From Bacillus sp. F19 (lineage in GTDB: Bacteria; Bacillota; Bacilli; Bacillales; Bacillaceae): 64,000 nt of DNA. Under the pieces are notes generated by a model, which saw only the letters and a program-made list of their open reading frames with translations, did not search any database and was not told the origin of the DNA. The position numbers were made by a program, and so were the translations under genes. Shown one piece after another: positions 26,123 through 41,381 of the stretch. The stretch spans positions 62,001 through 126,000 of the forward strand of contig CP085710.1 in NCBI GenBank assembly GCA_023823795.1, given 5' to 3'. Within the stretch, counting starts at the first letter, position 1, and each line of letters opens with the position of its first letter.

Positions 26123-27034
26123 ATGAACGGGAAAACAGTATGGTCAATCATTTTTGGCCTTGTCATCATTAATTGTTTTACCTTGGCCTATTTCTTATCT
26201 AAAGATGATAGTATAGCAGCTGTTGTTTCTGGAAACCAGAAATCGGAGTCCATTGCTGTTGTCGGAAAGAAAGAAATTACAAGGGAAGATTGGATGGCGG
26301 AGCTTGAAGAGCGTTTCGGAAAAGAAACACTTGAAGAGATGATTAATTTTACAGTAGTTGAGGAGCTTGCGGAAAAGCACAGCATCAAGATTCCGGAAGA
26401 AGAACTTGAACGCGAGCTGACGATGTACAAATCCATGTACAATTCTCTTGATAACGAACAACAGCTGACAGATACTAAAGAACTGCGCGAGCAAATCAGA
26501 TACAGCATACTATTAGAAGAATTGTTAACCAAGGATGTTGAAATATCTGATAAAGAACTAAAAGCTTATTATGACTCCAATAAAGAGCTGTATTCAATTG
26601 AAGATTCGTATCACTTATTCCATATTGTGACGGAGACCGAGGAAGATGCTTTAAAAGTGATAGAAGAACTAAAAGGCGGTTCAAGCTTTGAAGCGCTGGC
26701 TGCTGAAAAGTCAATTGATGAATTTACGGCAAACGAGGGCGGAGAGCTTGGGTTTGTGTCAGCCGATATTGATTACCTTCCATCAAAATATGTTGACGAG
26801 GCTGAGAAACTGAAAATAGATGAATGGAGTCAGCCGATTAAGAGTGATCTCGGCTATTCAGTTCTTTTATTAAAAGAAAAGCTTAATGGTGTCCATTACT
26901 CATATGAAGATGTCAAAAATCAAATGAGAAGGCAAATTGCACTAGAACAAATGGAATCTGCTGTATCTGTTAAACCATTGTGGGAAGAGGCAGGGGTTAC
27001 GTGGTTTTATGGCGATGATACTTCTAAGGAATAA
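26123..27034 (+). CDS. yacD: YacD, membrane-anchored PrsA-like peptidyl-prolyl isomerase
   Basis: A 303-residue SurA/PrsA-type foldase. One N-terminal transmembrane helix (about 5-24, VWSIIFGLVIINCFTLAYFL) anchors it outside the membrane; there is no lipobox cysteine like that of PrsA. A helical SurA-N-like region (about 45-150) is rich in Glu, and a parvulin rotamase domain follows (about 155-255, with YHLFHIVTETEEDALKVIEEL and GELGFVSADIDYLP). Its clients are unknown. It lies between hslO and cysK. Confidence 0.88.
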   Translation: MNGKTVWSIIFGLVIINCFTLAYFLSKDDSIAAVVSGNQKSESIAVVGKKEITREDWMAELEERFGKETLEEMINFTVVEELAEKHSIKIPEEELERELTMYKSMYNSLDNEQQLTDTKELREQIRYSILLEELLTKDVEISDKELKAYYDSNKELYSIEDSYHLFHIVTETEEDALKVIEELKGGSSFEALAAEKSIDEFTANEGGELGFVSADIDYLPSKYVDEAEKLKIDEWSQPIKSDLGYSVLLLKEKLNGVHYSYEDVKNQMRRQIALEQMESAVSVKPLWEEAGVTWFYGDDTSKE

Positions 27035-27066
27035 GTAGTTTGTCCTATCCGAGAAGTAAGAAAAGA

Positions 27067-27096
27067 TTGACAATTCAGAATGAGTTTTGGTACATT
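27067..27096 (+). promoter_or_regulatory. Sigma-A promoter of cysK
   Basis: Perfect TTGACA at 27067-27072 and TACATT at 27091-27096 with an 18-base spacer, about 45 bases before the start. cysK is under CymR in B. subtilis; I could not identify a convincing CymR box. Confidence 0.65.
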
Positions 27097-27140
27097 CTTT
27101 TTAAAGCCAATAAAAATACTCGGAAATAGAGGTGGTCAGA

Positions 27141-28064
27141 TTGACGCGTGTTGCAAATTCAATACACGAACTGATTGGGGAAACACCGATAGTGAAGTTA
27201 AATCGAATCGTAGAAGAGGATAGCGCTGATGTTTATTTGAAGCTTGAGTTTATGAACCCGGGAAGCAGCGTAAAAGACCGGATTGCACTTGCAATGATTG
27301 AGGCAGCTGAAGAAAAGGGTCTTCTTAAAGCTGGAGATACGATTATTGAACCAACAAGCGGCAATACAGGAATCGGCTTAGCAATGGTAGCTGCTGCTAA
27401 AGGCATTAAGGCTATTTTGGTTATGCCTGAGACAATGAGTATGGAGCGCCGTAATCTTTTAAAAGCATATGGAGCAGAGCTTGTGCTTACACCAGGTCCA
27501 GAAGGAATGGGCGGAGCCATTCGCAAAGCTGAGGAACTTTCTAAAGAACATAGCTACTTCATGCCTCAGCAATTTAAAAATGAAGCGAATCCTGAAGTTC
27601 ACCGCAGAACAACAGGTCCTGAAATTGTGAGCCAAATGGGCGATAAGCTTGATGCATTTATTGCAGGTATCGGAACAGGCGGTACAATCACTGGTGCAGG
27701 CCAAGTACTTAAGGAAGCTTATCCAGACATCAAGATTTATGCTGTTGAGCCTTCAGATTCACCAGTATTGTCTGGCGGTAAACCGGGCCCTCATAAAATT
27801 CAGGGTATCGGCGCCGGATTTGTGCCTGATATTTTAAAAACAGACATTTACGATGGAGTCATTACCGTCAAAAATGAAGAAGCATTTGAGGTTGCCCGCC
27901 AAGCAGCTAAAGAAGAAGGTTTGCTCGGAGGGATTTCTTCTGGTGCAGCCATTAAAGCTGCATTGCAGGTTGCGAAAGAATTAGGAAAAGGCAAAAAAGT
28001 TCTGGCCATCATTCCAAGCAACGGCGAAAGATACTTAAGCACTCCGCTTTATCAATTCGATTAA
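27141..28064 (+). CDS. cysK: Cysteine synthase A (O-acetylserine thiol-lyase)
   Basis: A PLP enzyme that makes cysteine from O-acetylserine and sulfide; cysE, which makes O-acetylserine, is at the far end of the window. It has 307 residues. The PLP lysine is Lys45 in [12 protein letters not shown], with the phosphate and substrate loops [12 protein letters not shown] and [12 protein letters not shown]. The start is TTG at 27141, giving [11 protein letters not shown] like the B. subtilis protein and lying 5 bases after AGAGGTGG; an in-frame GTG at 27132 overlaps that site. A terminator ends the unit. Confidence 0.96.
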   Translation: MTRVANSIHELIGETPIVKLNRIVEEDSADVYLKLEFMNPGSSVKDRIALAMIEAAEEKGLLKAGDTIIEPTSGNTGIGLAMVAAAKGIKAILVMPETMSMERRNLLKAYGAELVLTPGPEGMGGAIRKAEELSKEHSYFMPQQFKNEANPEVHRRTTGPEIVSQMGDKLDAFIAGIGTGGTITGAGQVLKEAYPDIKIYAVEPSDSPVLSGGKPGPHKIQGIGAGFVPDILKTDIYDGVITVKNEEAFEVARQAAKEEGLLGGISSGAAIKAALQVAKELGKGKKVLAIIPSNGERYLSTPLYQFD

Positions 28065-28069
28065 AAATA

Positions 28070-28094
28070 AAAACAGCCTTCGGGCTGTTTTTTC
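28070..28094 (+). terminator. Intrinsic terminator after cysK
   Basis: AAAACAGCC pairs with GGCTGTTTT around a stable TTCG tetraloop, followed by more T. Confidence 0.93.
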
Positions 28095-28196
28095 TATATA
28101 GTCTCTTTAGTTTCCACTCCTTTCAATATTTTCATCATGTAATCTTCTTGTGTTTTAGGTAAAATGGAGGTATGAGTTTTTAAGGAGAGGGTACAG

Positions 28197-29627
28197 ATGC
28201 ATCTTGAGAGAAAGCCGATCGCAAAAAAAGCGGAATACAATCTTGATTTCTTTAAACAATATCAGCATCTTTCTAAACATGAGGAGTATCATGCATTCTT
28301 AGAAAGCGGCAGAGGCGGACGGTACAGCATTGCAGGACTGAAGCCTGCAGCGATTGTAAGAGGGAAAGATTCTGTTTTGACCATACAGTCGAATGATACG
28401 GAAGAAGAACGGAATGGGAATCTGCTCGATACATTCAGAGATTGGTTTTCTGCTTATAAATCTGTTAAAGACGAAGAGCTTCCGGATTTTCAGGGAGGAG
28501 CCATTGGCTTTTTCAGCTACGATTGTGTAAGGTATTTTGAAAAACTGGAACAGCATTCAGAAGATGATCTGGAAACGCCTGATTTGTTTTTCCTGCTGTT
28601 TGATGATCTTGCTGTTTATGATCACCAAATGCGTGAGGTTTGGTTCATTACCCATTACAGACAGGATAATGAAGTAGAAGAGGCTAAGAGACGTATTGCT
28701 GAAATGGAGCGGAGCTGGACTGAGGTGCGTTCTGAGCCATTTACTCATAAACCGGCCGCGCCTGAAGGGGAAGCGCTTCAGGGTGCTTTTACTAAAGAAT
28801 CTTTTATGGAAGCAGTAGAGAAAATCAAAGAATATATAGAGAGCGGCGATGTTTTTCAAGTGAATTTATCCGTAAGGCAAACCCAGCCGTTAGGTGTTCA
28901 TCCGCTTAAGATTTATGAAACGCTAAGAGAATTAAATCCTTCTCCTTACATGGCTTATCTGGAATTGAAGGATTTCCAGATTGTCAGCGGCTCTCCAGAG
29001 CTTTTAGTGAAGATTGATGGAGAAAAAGCAAGCACGCGCCCAATCGCAGGAACTAGGTCGAGAGGGGAAAATGAAAAGGAAGATACAAAGCTTGCTGATG
29101 AACTGATTCAAAATGAGAAGGAACGGGCAGAACATGTCATGCTCGTCGATCTCGAGAGAAATGACTTAGGAAGAGTATGCAAGTACGGATCAGTTGATGT
29201 AAACGAGTTTATGGTCATTGAAAAATATTCGCATGTTATGCACATTGTTTCAAATGTACAAGGAATATTAGCTGAAGGCAAAGACTATATCGATGTTTTT
29301 AAAGGTGTTTTTCCTGGCGGCACGATAACAGGAGCGCCGAAAATAAGGACGATGGAAATTATTGAAGAATTAGAACCGTCTCGAAGAGGCATTTATACGG
29401 GCTCCATCGGCTGGATTGGATATAATGGAGATATGGAGCTGAACATTGTCATCCGTACACTGCTTGCAAAGGATGGACATGCCTACATCCAGTCAGGAGC
29501 GGGGATCGTGATCGACTCAAATCCGAAACATGAATACAAAGAGTCATTAAAAAAGGCGCAGGCCTTATTGAGGGCAAAAGAGCTGAGTGAAGAAGAGAAT
29601 ATGACAGCAGAGGTGAGAGAAAGATGA
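28197..29627 (+). CDS. pabB: Aminodeoxychorismate synthase, component I
   Basis: A 476-residue chorismate-binding enzyme. With glutamine-derived ammonia from PabA it turns chorismate into 4-amino-4-deoxychorismate on the way to p-aminobenzoate. The N-terminal domain (about 1-190) is anthranilate-synthase-like, and the catalytic part carries [20 protein letters not shown] and [31 protein letters not shown] precedes ATG 28197. It is the first gene of the folate operon and overlaps pabA by ATGA. Distinction from TrpE rests mainly on the context (pabA, pabC, folP). Confidence 0.95.
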   Translation: MHLERKPIAKKAEYNLDFFKQYQHLSKHEEYHAFLESGRGGRYSIAGLKPAAIVRGKDSVLTIQSNDTEEERNGNLLDTFRDWFSAYKSVKDEELPDFQGGAIGFFSYDCVRYFEKLEQHSEDDLETPDLFFLLFDDLAVYDHQMREVWFITHYRQDNEVEEAKRRIAEMERSWTEVRSEPFTHKPAAPEGEALQGAFTKESFMEAVEKIKEYIESGDVFQVNLSVRQTQPLGVHPLKIYETLRELNPSPYMAYLELKDFQIVSGSPELLVKIDGEKASTRPIAGTRSRGENEKEDTKLADELIQNEKERAEHVMLVDLERNDLGRVCKYGSVDVNEFMVIEKYSHVMHIVSNVQGILAEGKDYIDVFKGVFPGGTITGAPKIRTMEIIEELEPSRRGIYTGSIGWIGYNGDMELNIVIRTLLAKDGHAYIQSGAGIVIDSNPKHEYKESLKKAQALLRAKELSEEENMTAEVRER

Positions 29628-30211
29628 TTTTAATGATTGATAATTATGATTCATTTACATTCAATTTAGTGCAGTATTTAGGTGAGCTTGGTGAAGAGCT
29701 GATTGTCCGCAGGAATGATGAAATTACTCTGGCTGAAATGGAAGAGCTTGCTCCGGATTTCTTAATGATTTCACCAGGGCCATGCAGTCCTAACGAAGCG
29801 GGAATCAGTCTTGCAGCCATAGAGCACTTCGCAGGGAAAATTCCTATTTTTGGAGTATGCCTTGGTCATCAATCCATTGCGCAGGTATTTGGCGGTGATG
29901 TAGTCCGTGCAGAACGATTAATGCATGGCAAAACATCCGAGATGCATCATTATGGAAAAACAGTCTTTCAGGACATAGAAAATCCATTTACCGCGACGCG
30001 CTATCATTCATTAATTGTGAAAAAAGAAACATTGCCGGACTGCTTTGAGATTACAGCATGGACAGATGAAGATGAAATTATGGCGATTCGGCATAAAACC
30101 CTTCCAATCGAAGGGGTGCAATTTCATCCTGAATCGATTATGACTTCTTTCGGAAAAAATCTGCTGGGCAATTTTATAAAAACCTACCAGCCATCTAGAA
30201 AACTGGTTTAA
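29624..30211 (+). CDS. pabA: Glutamine amidotransferase for PABA and anthranilate synthesis
   Basis: A class I glutamine amidotransferase of 195 residues. The triad is Cys79 in GVCLGHQ and His168/Glu170 in FHPES, with the oxyanion region [11 protein letters not shown]. In B. subtilis the single PabA (TrpG) serves both PabB and TrpE, so this protein may supply ammonia for both folate and tryptophan. It overlaps pabB by 4 bases and is followed 4 bases later by pabC. Confidence 0.96.
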   Translation: MILMIDNYDSFTFNLVQYLGELGEELIVRRNDEITLAEMEELAPDFLMISPGPCSPNEAGISLAAIEHFAGKIPIFGVCLGHQSIAQVFGGDVVRAERLMHGKTSEMHHYGKTVFQDIENPFTATRYHSLIVKKETLPDCFEITAWTDEDEIMAIRHKTLPIEGVQFHPESIMTSFGKNLLGNFIKTYQPSRKLV

Positions 30212-30215
30212 TGAT

Positions 30216-31079
30216 ATGTATATTTACCTTAATTCAGACTATGTAAAAGCAGAGGAAGCAAAAATCTCCCCTTTTGATCATGGCTATTTGTATGGATTAG
30301 GGGTATTTGAAACATTCAGGCTGTATAAGGGGCATCCTTTTTTACTGGACGATCACTTGCAGCGTCTGCAGAGTGCCATGGAAGAGCTTCACATCCGCTT
30401 AGAACTATCCGGTCTTAAGATTGAGGATGTGATTCAGAAGCTGCTTGTCCTTAATCAGCTGGAGAACGAGAACGTCTCCGTTCGTTTAAATGTTTCAGCA
30501 GGTGCCGGCGGGCTAGCTTTTGGGGCAATGGAATACATGGAGCCGACCGTGATGCTCTTTATGAGGAAGCTGCCTGAAATGCCTGAGAACTTTGAAAAGA
30601 GCGGGCGTATCTTATCGCTGCCGCGCAATACCCCTGAGGGAGAGCTGCGCCTGAAATCGCATCATTATCTTAATAATATACTGGCCAAGCATGAAATCGG
30701 CAATGACCCATCAATTGAAGGCATTTTTTTAACAAAAGAAGGTTTTGTGGCAGAAGGAATTGTATCTAACCTTTTTTGGGTGAAAAATCATATCGTATAT
30801 ACTCCTTCAATTGATACTGGTATTTTAAATGGGATTACCCGCCAGTTTATTATGCGCTGTTTAGAAAAAATCGGCCTGCAAGCGGAGGAAGGTTTCTATC
30901 CAACAGAAAAGCTGCTAAAAGCTGATGAGGTATTTGCGGTAAATTCTGTTCAGGAGATCATTCCTTTAAAAGAAATTGGTTCCCAATCTTTTTTAGGGAA
31001 AAAAGGTGAAATTACGCAAACACTACAGAAGATGTATAAGCAAAATACAATGCTGCTGAAAAGCAGATTTGAGCTGTAA
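30216..31079 (+). CDS. pabC: Aminodeoxychorismate lyase
   Basis: A fold-IV PLP enzyme of 287 residues that splits aminodeoxychorismate into p-aminobenzoate and pyruvate. Visible features are SPFDHGYLYGLGVFETFR at 18-35, the PLP lysine in LKSHHYLNN (Lys147), and EGIVSNLFWV. It resembles branched-chain and D-amino-acid aminotransferases, but its position after pabB-pabA fixes the role. The start is an ATG 5 bases after the pabA stop, indicating coupling. Confidence 0.94.
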   Translation: MYIYLNSDYVKAEEAKISPFDHGYLYGLGVFETFRLYKGHPFLLDDHLQRLQSAMEELHIRLELSGLKIEDVIQKLLVLNQLENENVSVRLNVSAGAGGLAFGAMEYMEPTVMLFMRKLPEMPENFEKSGRILSLPRNTPEGELRLKSHHYLNNILAKHEIGNDPSIEGIFLTKEGFVAEGIVSNLFWVKNHIVYTPSIDTGILNGITRQFIMRCLEKIGLQAEEGFYPTEKLLKADEVFAVNSVQEIIPLKEIGSQSFLGKKGEITQTLQKMYKQNTMLLKSRFEL

Positions 31080-31094
31080 AGGATTGATGAGAAG

Positions 31095-31952
31095 ATGGAC
31101 ACGATTATATTGGACAATAAGAAACAACTATCATGCGGCCCTTATCATTTAAACCTAAGTGAAAAGACCTTTATCATGGGAATCTTAAACCTCACTCCGG
31201 ACTCATTTTCTGATGGAGGGAAATTTAATCAAATAGATTCTGCCCTTGCACATGCAGAAGAGATGATTGCAAACGGGGCGGATATTATTGATGTTGGAGG
31301 GGAATCCACAAGACCTGGGGCAGAGTATGTTGATTCTGCTGAAGAGATCAAAAGAGTGGTTCCGATTATTGAAAAACTTTCTAATGACATCAATGTGCCA
31401 ATATCTATTGATACGTATAAAGCGGATGTGGCTGAACAGGCCATACTTGCAGGAGCGACCATAATTAACGATGTATGGGGAGCTAAAGCAGATTCAAATA
31501 TGGCTGCTGTAGCGGCTAAGTATAATGTTCCCATTGTTCTAATGCACAATAGGCCAGAGCGGAAATACGACAGCCTGATTCCTGATATGATCGCCGATCT
31601 TAATGAAAGTGTTGAAATTGTTAAGCGGGCGGGTGTACAGGATGATAAGATTATTTTAGACCCGGGAATAGGTTTTGCAAAGACAATGGAGGATAACCTC
31701 GTTGTCATGAGAAACCTTGAAACATTTACGAAGCTTGGCTATCCGGTCCTTTTAGGAACATCAAGAAAATCCTTCATTGGCCGCATTCTTGACCTCCCAC
31801 CTTCTGATAGAATGGAAGGGACGGGCGCGACCGTGTGCCTCGGCATTGAAAAAGGGTGCAGCATTGTGCGTGTGCATGATGTTCAGGGTATTGCAAGAAT
31901 GGCAAAGATGATGGATGCGATGCTTGGAAAAGGGGCGGCTGTTCATGGATAA
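31095..31952 (+). CDS. folP: Dihydropteroate synthase
   Basis: This enzyme joins p-aminobenzoate to the pterin pyrophosphate to form dihydropteroate and is the sulfonamide target (sul in B. subtilis). The 285-residue TIM-barrel shows MGILNLTPDSFSDGGKF, IIDVGGESTRPGA and the C-terminal GTSRKSFIGRIL. ATG 31095 follows GATGAGAAG, a weak site, but the operon structure supports it. folB starts within its last 8 bases. Confidence 0.97.
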   Translation: MDTIILDNKKQLSCGPYHLNLSEKTFIMGILNLTPDSFSDGGKFNQIDSALAHAEEMIANGADIIDVGGESTRPGAEYVDSAEEIKRVVPIIEKLSNDINVPISIDTYKADVAEQAILAGATIINDVWGAKADSNMAAVAAKYNVPIVLMHNRPERKYDSLIPDMIADLNESVEIVKRAGVQDDKIILDPGIGFAKTMEDNLVVMRNLETFTKLGYPVLLGTSRKSFIGRILDLPPSDRMEGTGATVCLGIEKGCSIVRVHDVQGIARMAKMMDAMLGKGAAVHG

Positions 31953-32307
31953 AATTGTTGTGAGCGGAATGGAATTCTACGGGTATCACGGTGTATTCTC
32001 AGAAGAAACGAAACTAGGCCAGCGGTTTCGCGCGGATCTTACGGTCGAGCTTGATTTGCGGGAAGCTGGACAGACAGATGATCTTCAGCATACAGTAAAT
32101 TATGCTTCTCTCTACCACATCTGCAAAAACATTGCTGAAGGGAAGCCATATAAGCTTGTGGAGTCTGTTGCGGAAAAGATAGCGGAGCAAGTGCTGAAGG
32201 AATTCCAGCAGGTGATCAATTGCACAGTAAAGCTGTACAAGCCAGATCCTCCAATCCCAGGGCATTATCGGCATGTTTCGGTTGAAATCAAAAGAGGCCG
32301 GACATGA
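31945..32307 (+). CDS. folB: Dihydroneopterin aldolase
   Basis: A 120-residue enzyme of the tunnelling fold that cleaves dihydroneopterin to 6-hydroxymethyl-dihydropterin and glycolaldehyde. FYGYHGVFSEETKLGQRF near the start and YKPDPPIPGHYRHVSVEIKR near the end are typical. ATG 31945 follows AAGGGGCGG and overlaps the folP stop by 8 bases; length equals B. subtilis FolB. Its 3' end overlaps folK by ATGA. Confidence 0.96.
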   Translation: MDKIVVSGMEFYGYHGVFSEETKLGQRFRADLTVELDLREAGQTDDLQHTVNYASLYHICKNIAEGKPYKLVESVAEKIAEQVLKEFQQVINCTVKLYKPDPPIPGHYRHVSVEIKRGRT

Positions 32308-32828
32308 ACAAGGCCTTTCTCGCACTTGGATCTAATATAGGAGACAGAGAGCGTTATGTAAAAGATGCCATCCTAAGCTTACACGAGCATCCAGCTATAG
32401 AGGTAGAAAATATTTCCTCTATTTATGAAACAGATCCAGTCGGGTATGTGGATCAGGATGCATTTTTGAACATGGTGCTCTCCGTCCGCACAGAATTATC
32501 AGCGTTTCAGCTGCTGGCTGTCATGCAGGAGATTGAAAAAGAGCTTGGCAGAAAAAGAGAATTAAAATGGGGTCCGCGAACTTTAGACCTTGACATTTTA
32601 TTGTTTAATCACGAAAATATTGAAACAGAGCACCTAATTATTCCTCACCCAAGGATGTTAGAACGCTCATTCGTATTAATACCGCTTTATGAGATACAAC
32701 CAGATATAAGTATTCCAAACAGCGAGCAGCCGCTTTCGATGATTATAGATCAATTAACAGATAAAAAAGGAGTACGAATATGGAAGCAGAAAAATGGGGA
32801 AGACGTATTCGCGCTTTTCGAAAGCTAA
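32304..32828 (+). CDS. folK: 2-amino-4-hydroxy-6-hydroxymethyldihydropteridine pyrophosphokinase (HPPK)
   Basis: HPPK transfers pyrophosphate from ATP to 6-hydroxymethyl-dihydropterin, making the substrate of FolP. The 174-residue sequence has FLALGSNIGDRE near the start and the metal-binding motif GPRTLDLDILLF around 93-104. It overlaps folB by 4 bases upstream and yazB by 49 bases downstream, so the operon is extremely compact. Confidence 0.96.
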   Translation: MNKAFLALGSNIGDRERYVKDAILSLHEHPAIEVENISSIYETDPVGYVDQDAFLNMVLSVRTELSAFQLLAVMQEIEKELGRKRELKWGPRTLDLDILLFNHENIETEHLIIPHPRMLERSFVLIPLYEIQPDISIPNSEQPLSMIIDQLTDKKGVRIWKQKNGEDVFALFES

Positions 32829-32986
32829 AAGGATATACTCAAGAAGGCTTTGCAAAAGACTTGGGTATTTCTGTTTCTGTTTTAGGTGAAGTTGAACGGG
32901 GAAACAGACTGCCGAATGATCAGTTGATACAAGAAGTAGCGGCCGCGCTGAACGTCACCATAGAAGAATTATCACCAAGAGATTGA
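32780..32986 (+). CDS. yazB: Small XRE-type helix-turn-helix protein YazB
   Basis: A 68-residue protein made almost entirely of an XRE/lambda-repressor-like helix-turn-helix: GRRIRAFRKLKGYTQEGFAKDLGISVSVLGEVERGNRLP. It probably binds DNA; the target is unknown. A homologue sits at the same place in B. subtilis. A strong ribosome site AAAAAAGGAGT lies inside folK, 9-10 bases before ATG 32780, and the gene overlaps the folK end in another frame. Confidence 0.88.
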   Translation: MEAEKWGRRIRAFRKLKGYTQEGFAKDLGISVSVLGEVERGNRLPNDQLIQEVAAALNVTIEELSPRD

Positions 32987-33009
32987 ATCGCAGAAAAGGA
33001 GGTCAAATA

Positions 33010-34011
33010 ATGTTTAAAATAGGCGATATTCAAATGAAAAACCGCGTTGTTCTTGCGCCAATGGCCGGAGTCTGCAACTCTGCATTCCGTCTGACAGTAA
33101 AAGAATTTGGAGCGGGTCTTGTTTGTGCTGAAATGGTCAGCGATAAAGCGATCCTTTATAACAATGCCAAAACAATGGGTATGCTGTATATTGATGAGCG
33201 CGAAAAACCATTAAGCCTTCAAATTTTCGGAGGCGAAAAAGAAACGCTTGTAGAAGCAGCTAAATTCGTTGAGAAGAATACCACTGCAGATATTATTGAT
33301 ATCAATATGGGGTGCCCTGTACCTAAGATTACGAAATGTGATGCAGGTGCAAGATGGCTCCTTGATCCGGACAAAATTTATGACATGGTTTCAGCTGTTG
33401 TTGATGCAGTAGATAAACCTGTAACTGTTAAAATGCGCATGGGCTGGGATGACAAACATATCTATGCTGTCAGAAATGCTCAAGCAGTTGAAAGAGCGGG
33501 CGGAAAAGCTGTAGCGCTTCATGGCCGTACAAGAGTTCAAATGTATGAAGGAACGGCAAATTGGGATATCATTAAAGAAGTTAAACAATCTGTCAATATT
33601 CCTGTTATCGGAAATGGCGATGTCCAAACACCTCAAGATGCAAAAAGAATGCTTGATGAAACAGGTGTTGATGGCGTCATGATCGGCCGTGCGGCACTTG
33701 GAAACCCATGGATGATCTATCGTACAGTTCAGTATCTGGATACGGGAGAATTGATCGGTGAGCCGTCTGTTCGCGAAAAAATGGATGTATGCAAGCTTCA
33801 CTTAGACCGCTTGATCGCATTAAAAGGTGAAACGGTAGCTGTCAGAGAAATGAGAAAGCATGCTGCATGGTACCTTAAAGGAATCCGCGGCAACGCCATC
33901 GTAAGAAACGCCATTAATACAATGGATACAAGAGATGAGCTTGTGAACTTGCTTGATGAGTTTATTTTAGAGGTAGAAGCAAAACAACAAAACAGCATTC
34001 AGGCAGGATAA
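33010..34011 (+). CDS. dusB: tRNA-dihydrouridine synthase B
   Basis: An FMN-dependent enzyme of 333 residues (yacF in B. subtilis) that reduces uridines in the D-loop of tRNA. VVLAPMAGVCNSAFRL, NMGCPVPKITKCDAGA with the active-site Cys102, VKMRMGWDD and VMIGRAALGNPW are family motifs. ATG 33010 is preceded by AAAGGAGGTC; an in-frame ATG at 32983 that overlaps the yazB stop would lie before the ribosome site. It is the last gene of the folate operon transcript. Confidence 0.96.
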   Translation: MFKIGDIQMKNRVVLAPMAGVCNSAFRLTVKEFGAGLVCAEMVSDKAILYNNAKTMGMLYIDEREKPLSLQIFGGEKETLVEAAKFVEKNTTADIIDINMGCPVPKITKCDAGARWLLDPDKIYDMVSAVVDAVDKPVTVKMRMGWDDKHIYAVRNAQAVERAGGKAVALHGRTRVQMYEGTANWDIIKEVKQSVNIPVIGNGDVQTPQDAKRMLDETGVDGVMIGRAALGNPWMIYRTVQYLDTGELIGEPSVREKMDVCKLHLDRLIALKGETVAVREMRKHAAWYLKGIRGNAIVRNAINTMDTRDELVNLLDEFILEVEAKQQNSIQAG

Positions 34012-34037
34012 TCTGTCTTTCAACGCAGCGATTGCAT

Positions 34038-34066
34038 ACTGCCAGTTTGAACTGGCAGTTTTTCTG
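34038..34066 (+). terminator. Intrinsic terminator after dusB
   Basis: ACTGCCAGTT at 34038-34047 pairs perfectly with AACTGGCAGT at 34050-34059 around two bases, followed by TTTTTCT. Confidence 0.92.
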
Positions 34067-34091
34067 CTTTCGTTCGTAAATAATAGAATAG

Positions 34092-35603
<1,512 letters not shown>

Positions 35604-35614
35604 TATCGGTTTAA

Positions 35615-35646
35615 AGCCTCCGTTCAAATACGGAGGTTTTTTTATT
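35615..35646 (+). terminator. Intrinsic terminator after lysS
   Basis: CCTCCGT at 35617-35623 pairs with ACGGAGG at 35630-35636 and is followed by a T run. Confidence 0.92.
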
Positions 35647-35667
35647 TTATTTTTTTATAAAAAAGTC

Positions 35668-35696
35668 TTGCTTAATAGTGTTAGCGGTGATATATT
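35668..35696 (+). promoter_or_regulatory. First rRNA promoter (P1)
   Basis: TTGCTT at 35668-35673 and TATATT at 35691-35696, spacer 17. It lies about 190 bases before the mature 16S end, in front of the stronger P2. Confidence 0.55.
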
Positions 35697-35755
35697 ATTA
35701 AACGTTGCCGCAAAAAAAGCGGACAAACACAAAAATAAAAAGTTGAAAAGAGTGC

Positions 35756-35784
35756 TTGACTTAATAAAGTGAATTTGTTATTAT
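35756..35784 (+). promoter_or_regulatory. Second rRNA promoter (P2)
   Basis: TTGACT at 35756-35761 and TATTAT at 35779-35784, spacer 17. The same -35 sequence and spacing recur before the second operon at 41835. Confidence 0.8.
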
Positions 35785-35807
35785 TATAAAGCTGCTCTTG
35801 AAGCAAA

Positions 35808-35822
35808 TGATCTTTGAAAACT
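35808..35822 (+). promoter_or_regulatory. boxA antitermination element, 16S leader
   Basis: TGATCTTTGAAAACT in the leader matches the Bacillus rRNA boxA (TGTTCTTTGAAAACT) that recruits NusB/NusE. Copies recur in the 16S-23S spacers (37516, 43597) and in the second leader (41887). Confidence 0.75.
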
Positions 35823-35888
35823 AAACAAAACCAAAAGCGTACCAAACGTTTTAAATTTTTAAGTCAGCAACAAATTGAGTCACAAATT

Positions 35889-37435
<1,547 letters not shown>

Positions 37436-37515
37436 ATGAGGACGCTTTTGGTTTTTGTTTAGTTTTGAGAGATCATTCTCTCTATGATAGAAGACAAATC
37501 ATCTGATTTGCCGGT

Positions 37516-37530
37516 TGTTCTTTGAAAACT
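37516..37530 (+). promoter_or_regulatory. boxA in the 16S-23S spacer, operon 1
   Basis: TGTTCTTTGAAAACT matches boxA exactly. The spacer (37428-37658) holds no tRNA gene. Confidence 0.8.
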
Positions 37531-37658
37531 AGATAACGTAATTGATAACAAGTAATTCACTGAGATTTACGCTTACCATAATTAGTGATTTTCTAGACAT
37601 TTATGTCTAAACAAACAACGAAATGCGAAACGCATCTTATGATGCGACTGACCATTTA

Positions 37659-40588
<2,930 letters not shown>

Positions 40589-40678
40589 CAGTCTAATAAA
40601 GTGTAAAACCTAAGTGAATCTTGTTATCAAACGTTATCTAGTTTTGAAAGAATAACATTCTTTCTTCAATTGCATATT

Positions 40679-40795
<117 letters not shown>

Positions 40796-40832
40796 AGTAT
40801 ACTTTTATACTTTAGCACGAAAGTGCTGTAAT

Positions 40833-40908
40833 GGAGGATTAGCTCAGCTGGGAGAGCATCTGCCTTACAAGCAGAGGGTCGGCGGTTCGAGCCCGTCATC
40901 CTCCACCA
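40833..40908 (+). tRNA. tRNA-Val (TAC)
   Basis: A 76-base cloverleaf with acceptor GGAGGAT/ATCCTCC, anticodon loop CTTACAA and encoded CCA. It is the first of the tRNA cluster after 5S, preceded by a small hairpin AGCACGAAAGTGCT (about 40814-40827) that may mark a processing site. Confidence 0.97.
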
Positions 40909-40954
40909 TTTATTCTTTACAGCTGCTTAATATCAGCGAAACTTACTATTAAAT

Positions 40955-41030
<76 letters not shown>

Positions 41031-41061
41031 TTTTTTACCGAAACATGTTTTATTTATTAAT

Positions 41062-41090
41062 TATGTGCCATTAGCTCAGTCGGTAGAGCA
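41062..41090 (+). pseudogene. Truncated tRNA-Lys copy (5' end and D-arm only)
   Basis: Bases 41065-41090 repeat exactly the first 26 bases of the tRNA-Lys gene at 41202 (GTGCCATTAGCTCAGTCGGT and on to AGAGCA). With three flanking bases the identical block is 29 bp (41062-41090 and 41199-41227), at a distance of 137. After 41090 the sequence departs from tRNA and cannot form an anticodon arm, so this is a fragment and not a gene. The 108 bases between the copies include a small hairpin (GAAGC at 41107, GCTTC at 41116) and no ORF of note. Confidence 0.85.
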
Positions 41091-41201
41091 CGACCGAGTA
41101 ATCTTCGAAGCTTACGCTTCAGCACACAAATCGAGCCACTCCTTGAATAATCTTTCTGAGATTTGGGTGTCTTGCAAAACTAAAGAGTGTTTTTTAACTA
41201 T

Positions 41202-41277
41202 GTGCCATTAGCTCAGTCGGTAGAGCATCTGACTTTTAATCAGAGGGTCGAAGGTTCGAGTCCTTCATGGCACACCA
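41202..41277 (+). tRNA. tRNA-Lys (TTT)
   Basis: An intact 76-base tRNA with acceptor GTGCCAT/ATGGCAC, loop CTTTTAA (anticodon TTT) and encoded CCA. Its 5' third is duplicated 137 bases upstream. Confidence 0.96.
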
Positions 41278-41291
41278 TTTTTCCTTAATAT

Positions 41292-41372
41292 GCGGGTGTG
41301 GCGGAATTGGCAGACGCGCTAGACTTAGGATCTAGTGTCTTTGACGTGGGGGTTCGAGTCCCTTCACCCGCA
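41292..41372 (+). tRNA. tRNA-Leu (TAG)
   Basis: A class II tRNA of 81 bases with acceptor GCGGGTG/CACCCGC, anticodon stem CTAGA/TCTAG and loop CTTAGGA (anticodon TAG) plus a variable arm. The bases after the discriminator A are TCA, so CCA is added after transcription. Confidence 0.95.
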
Positions 41373-41381
41373 TCATATTTT

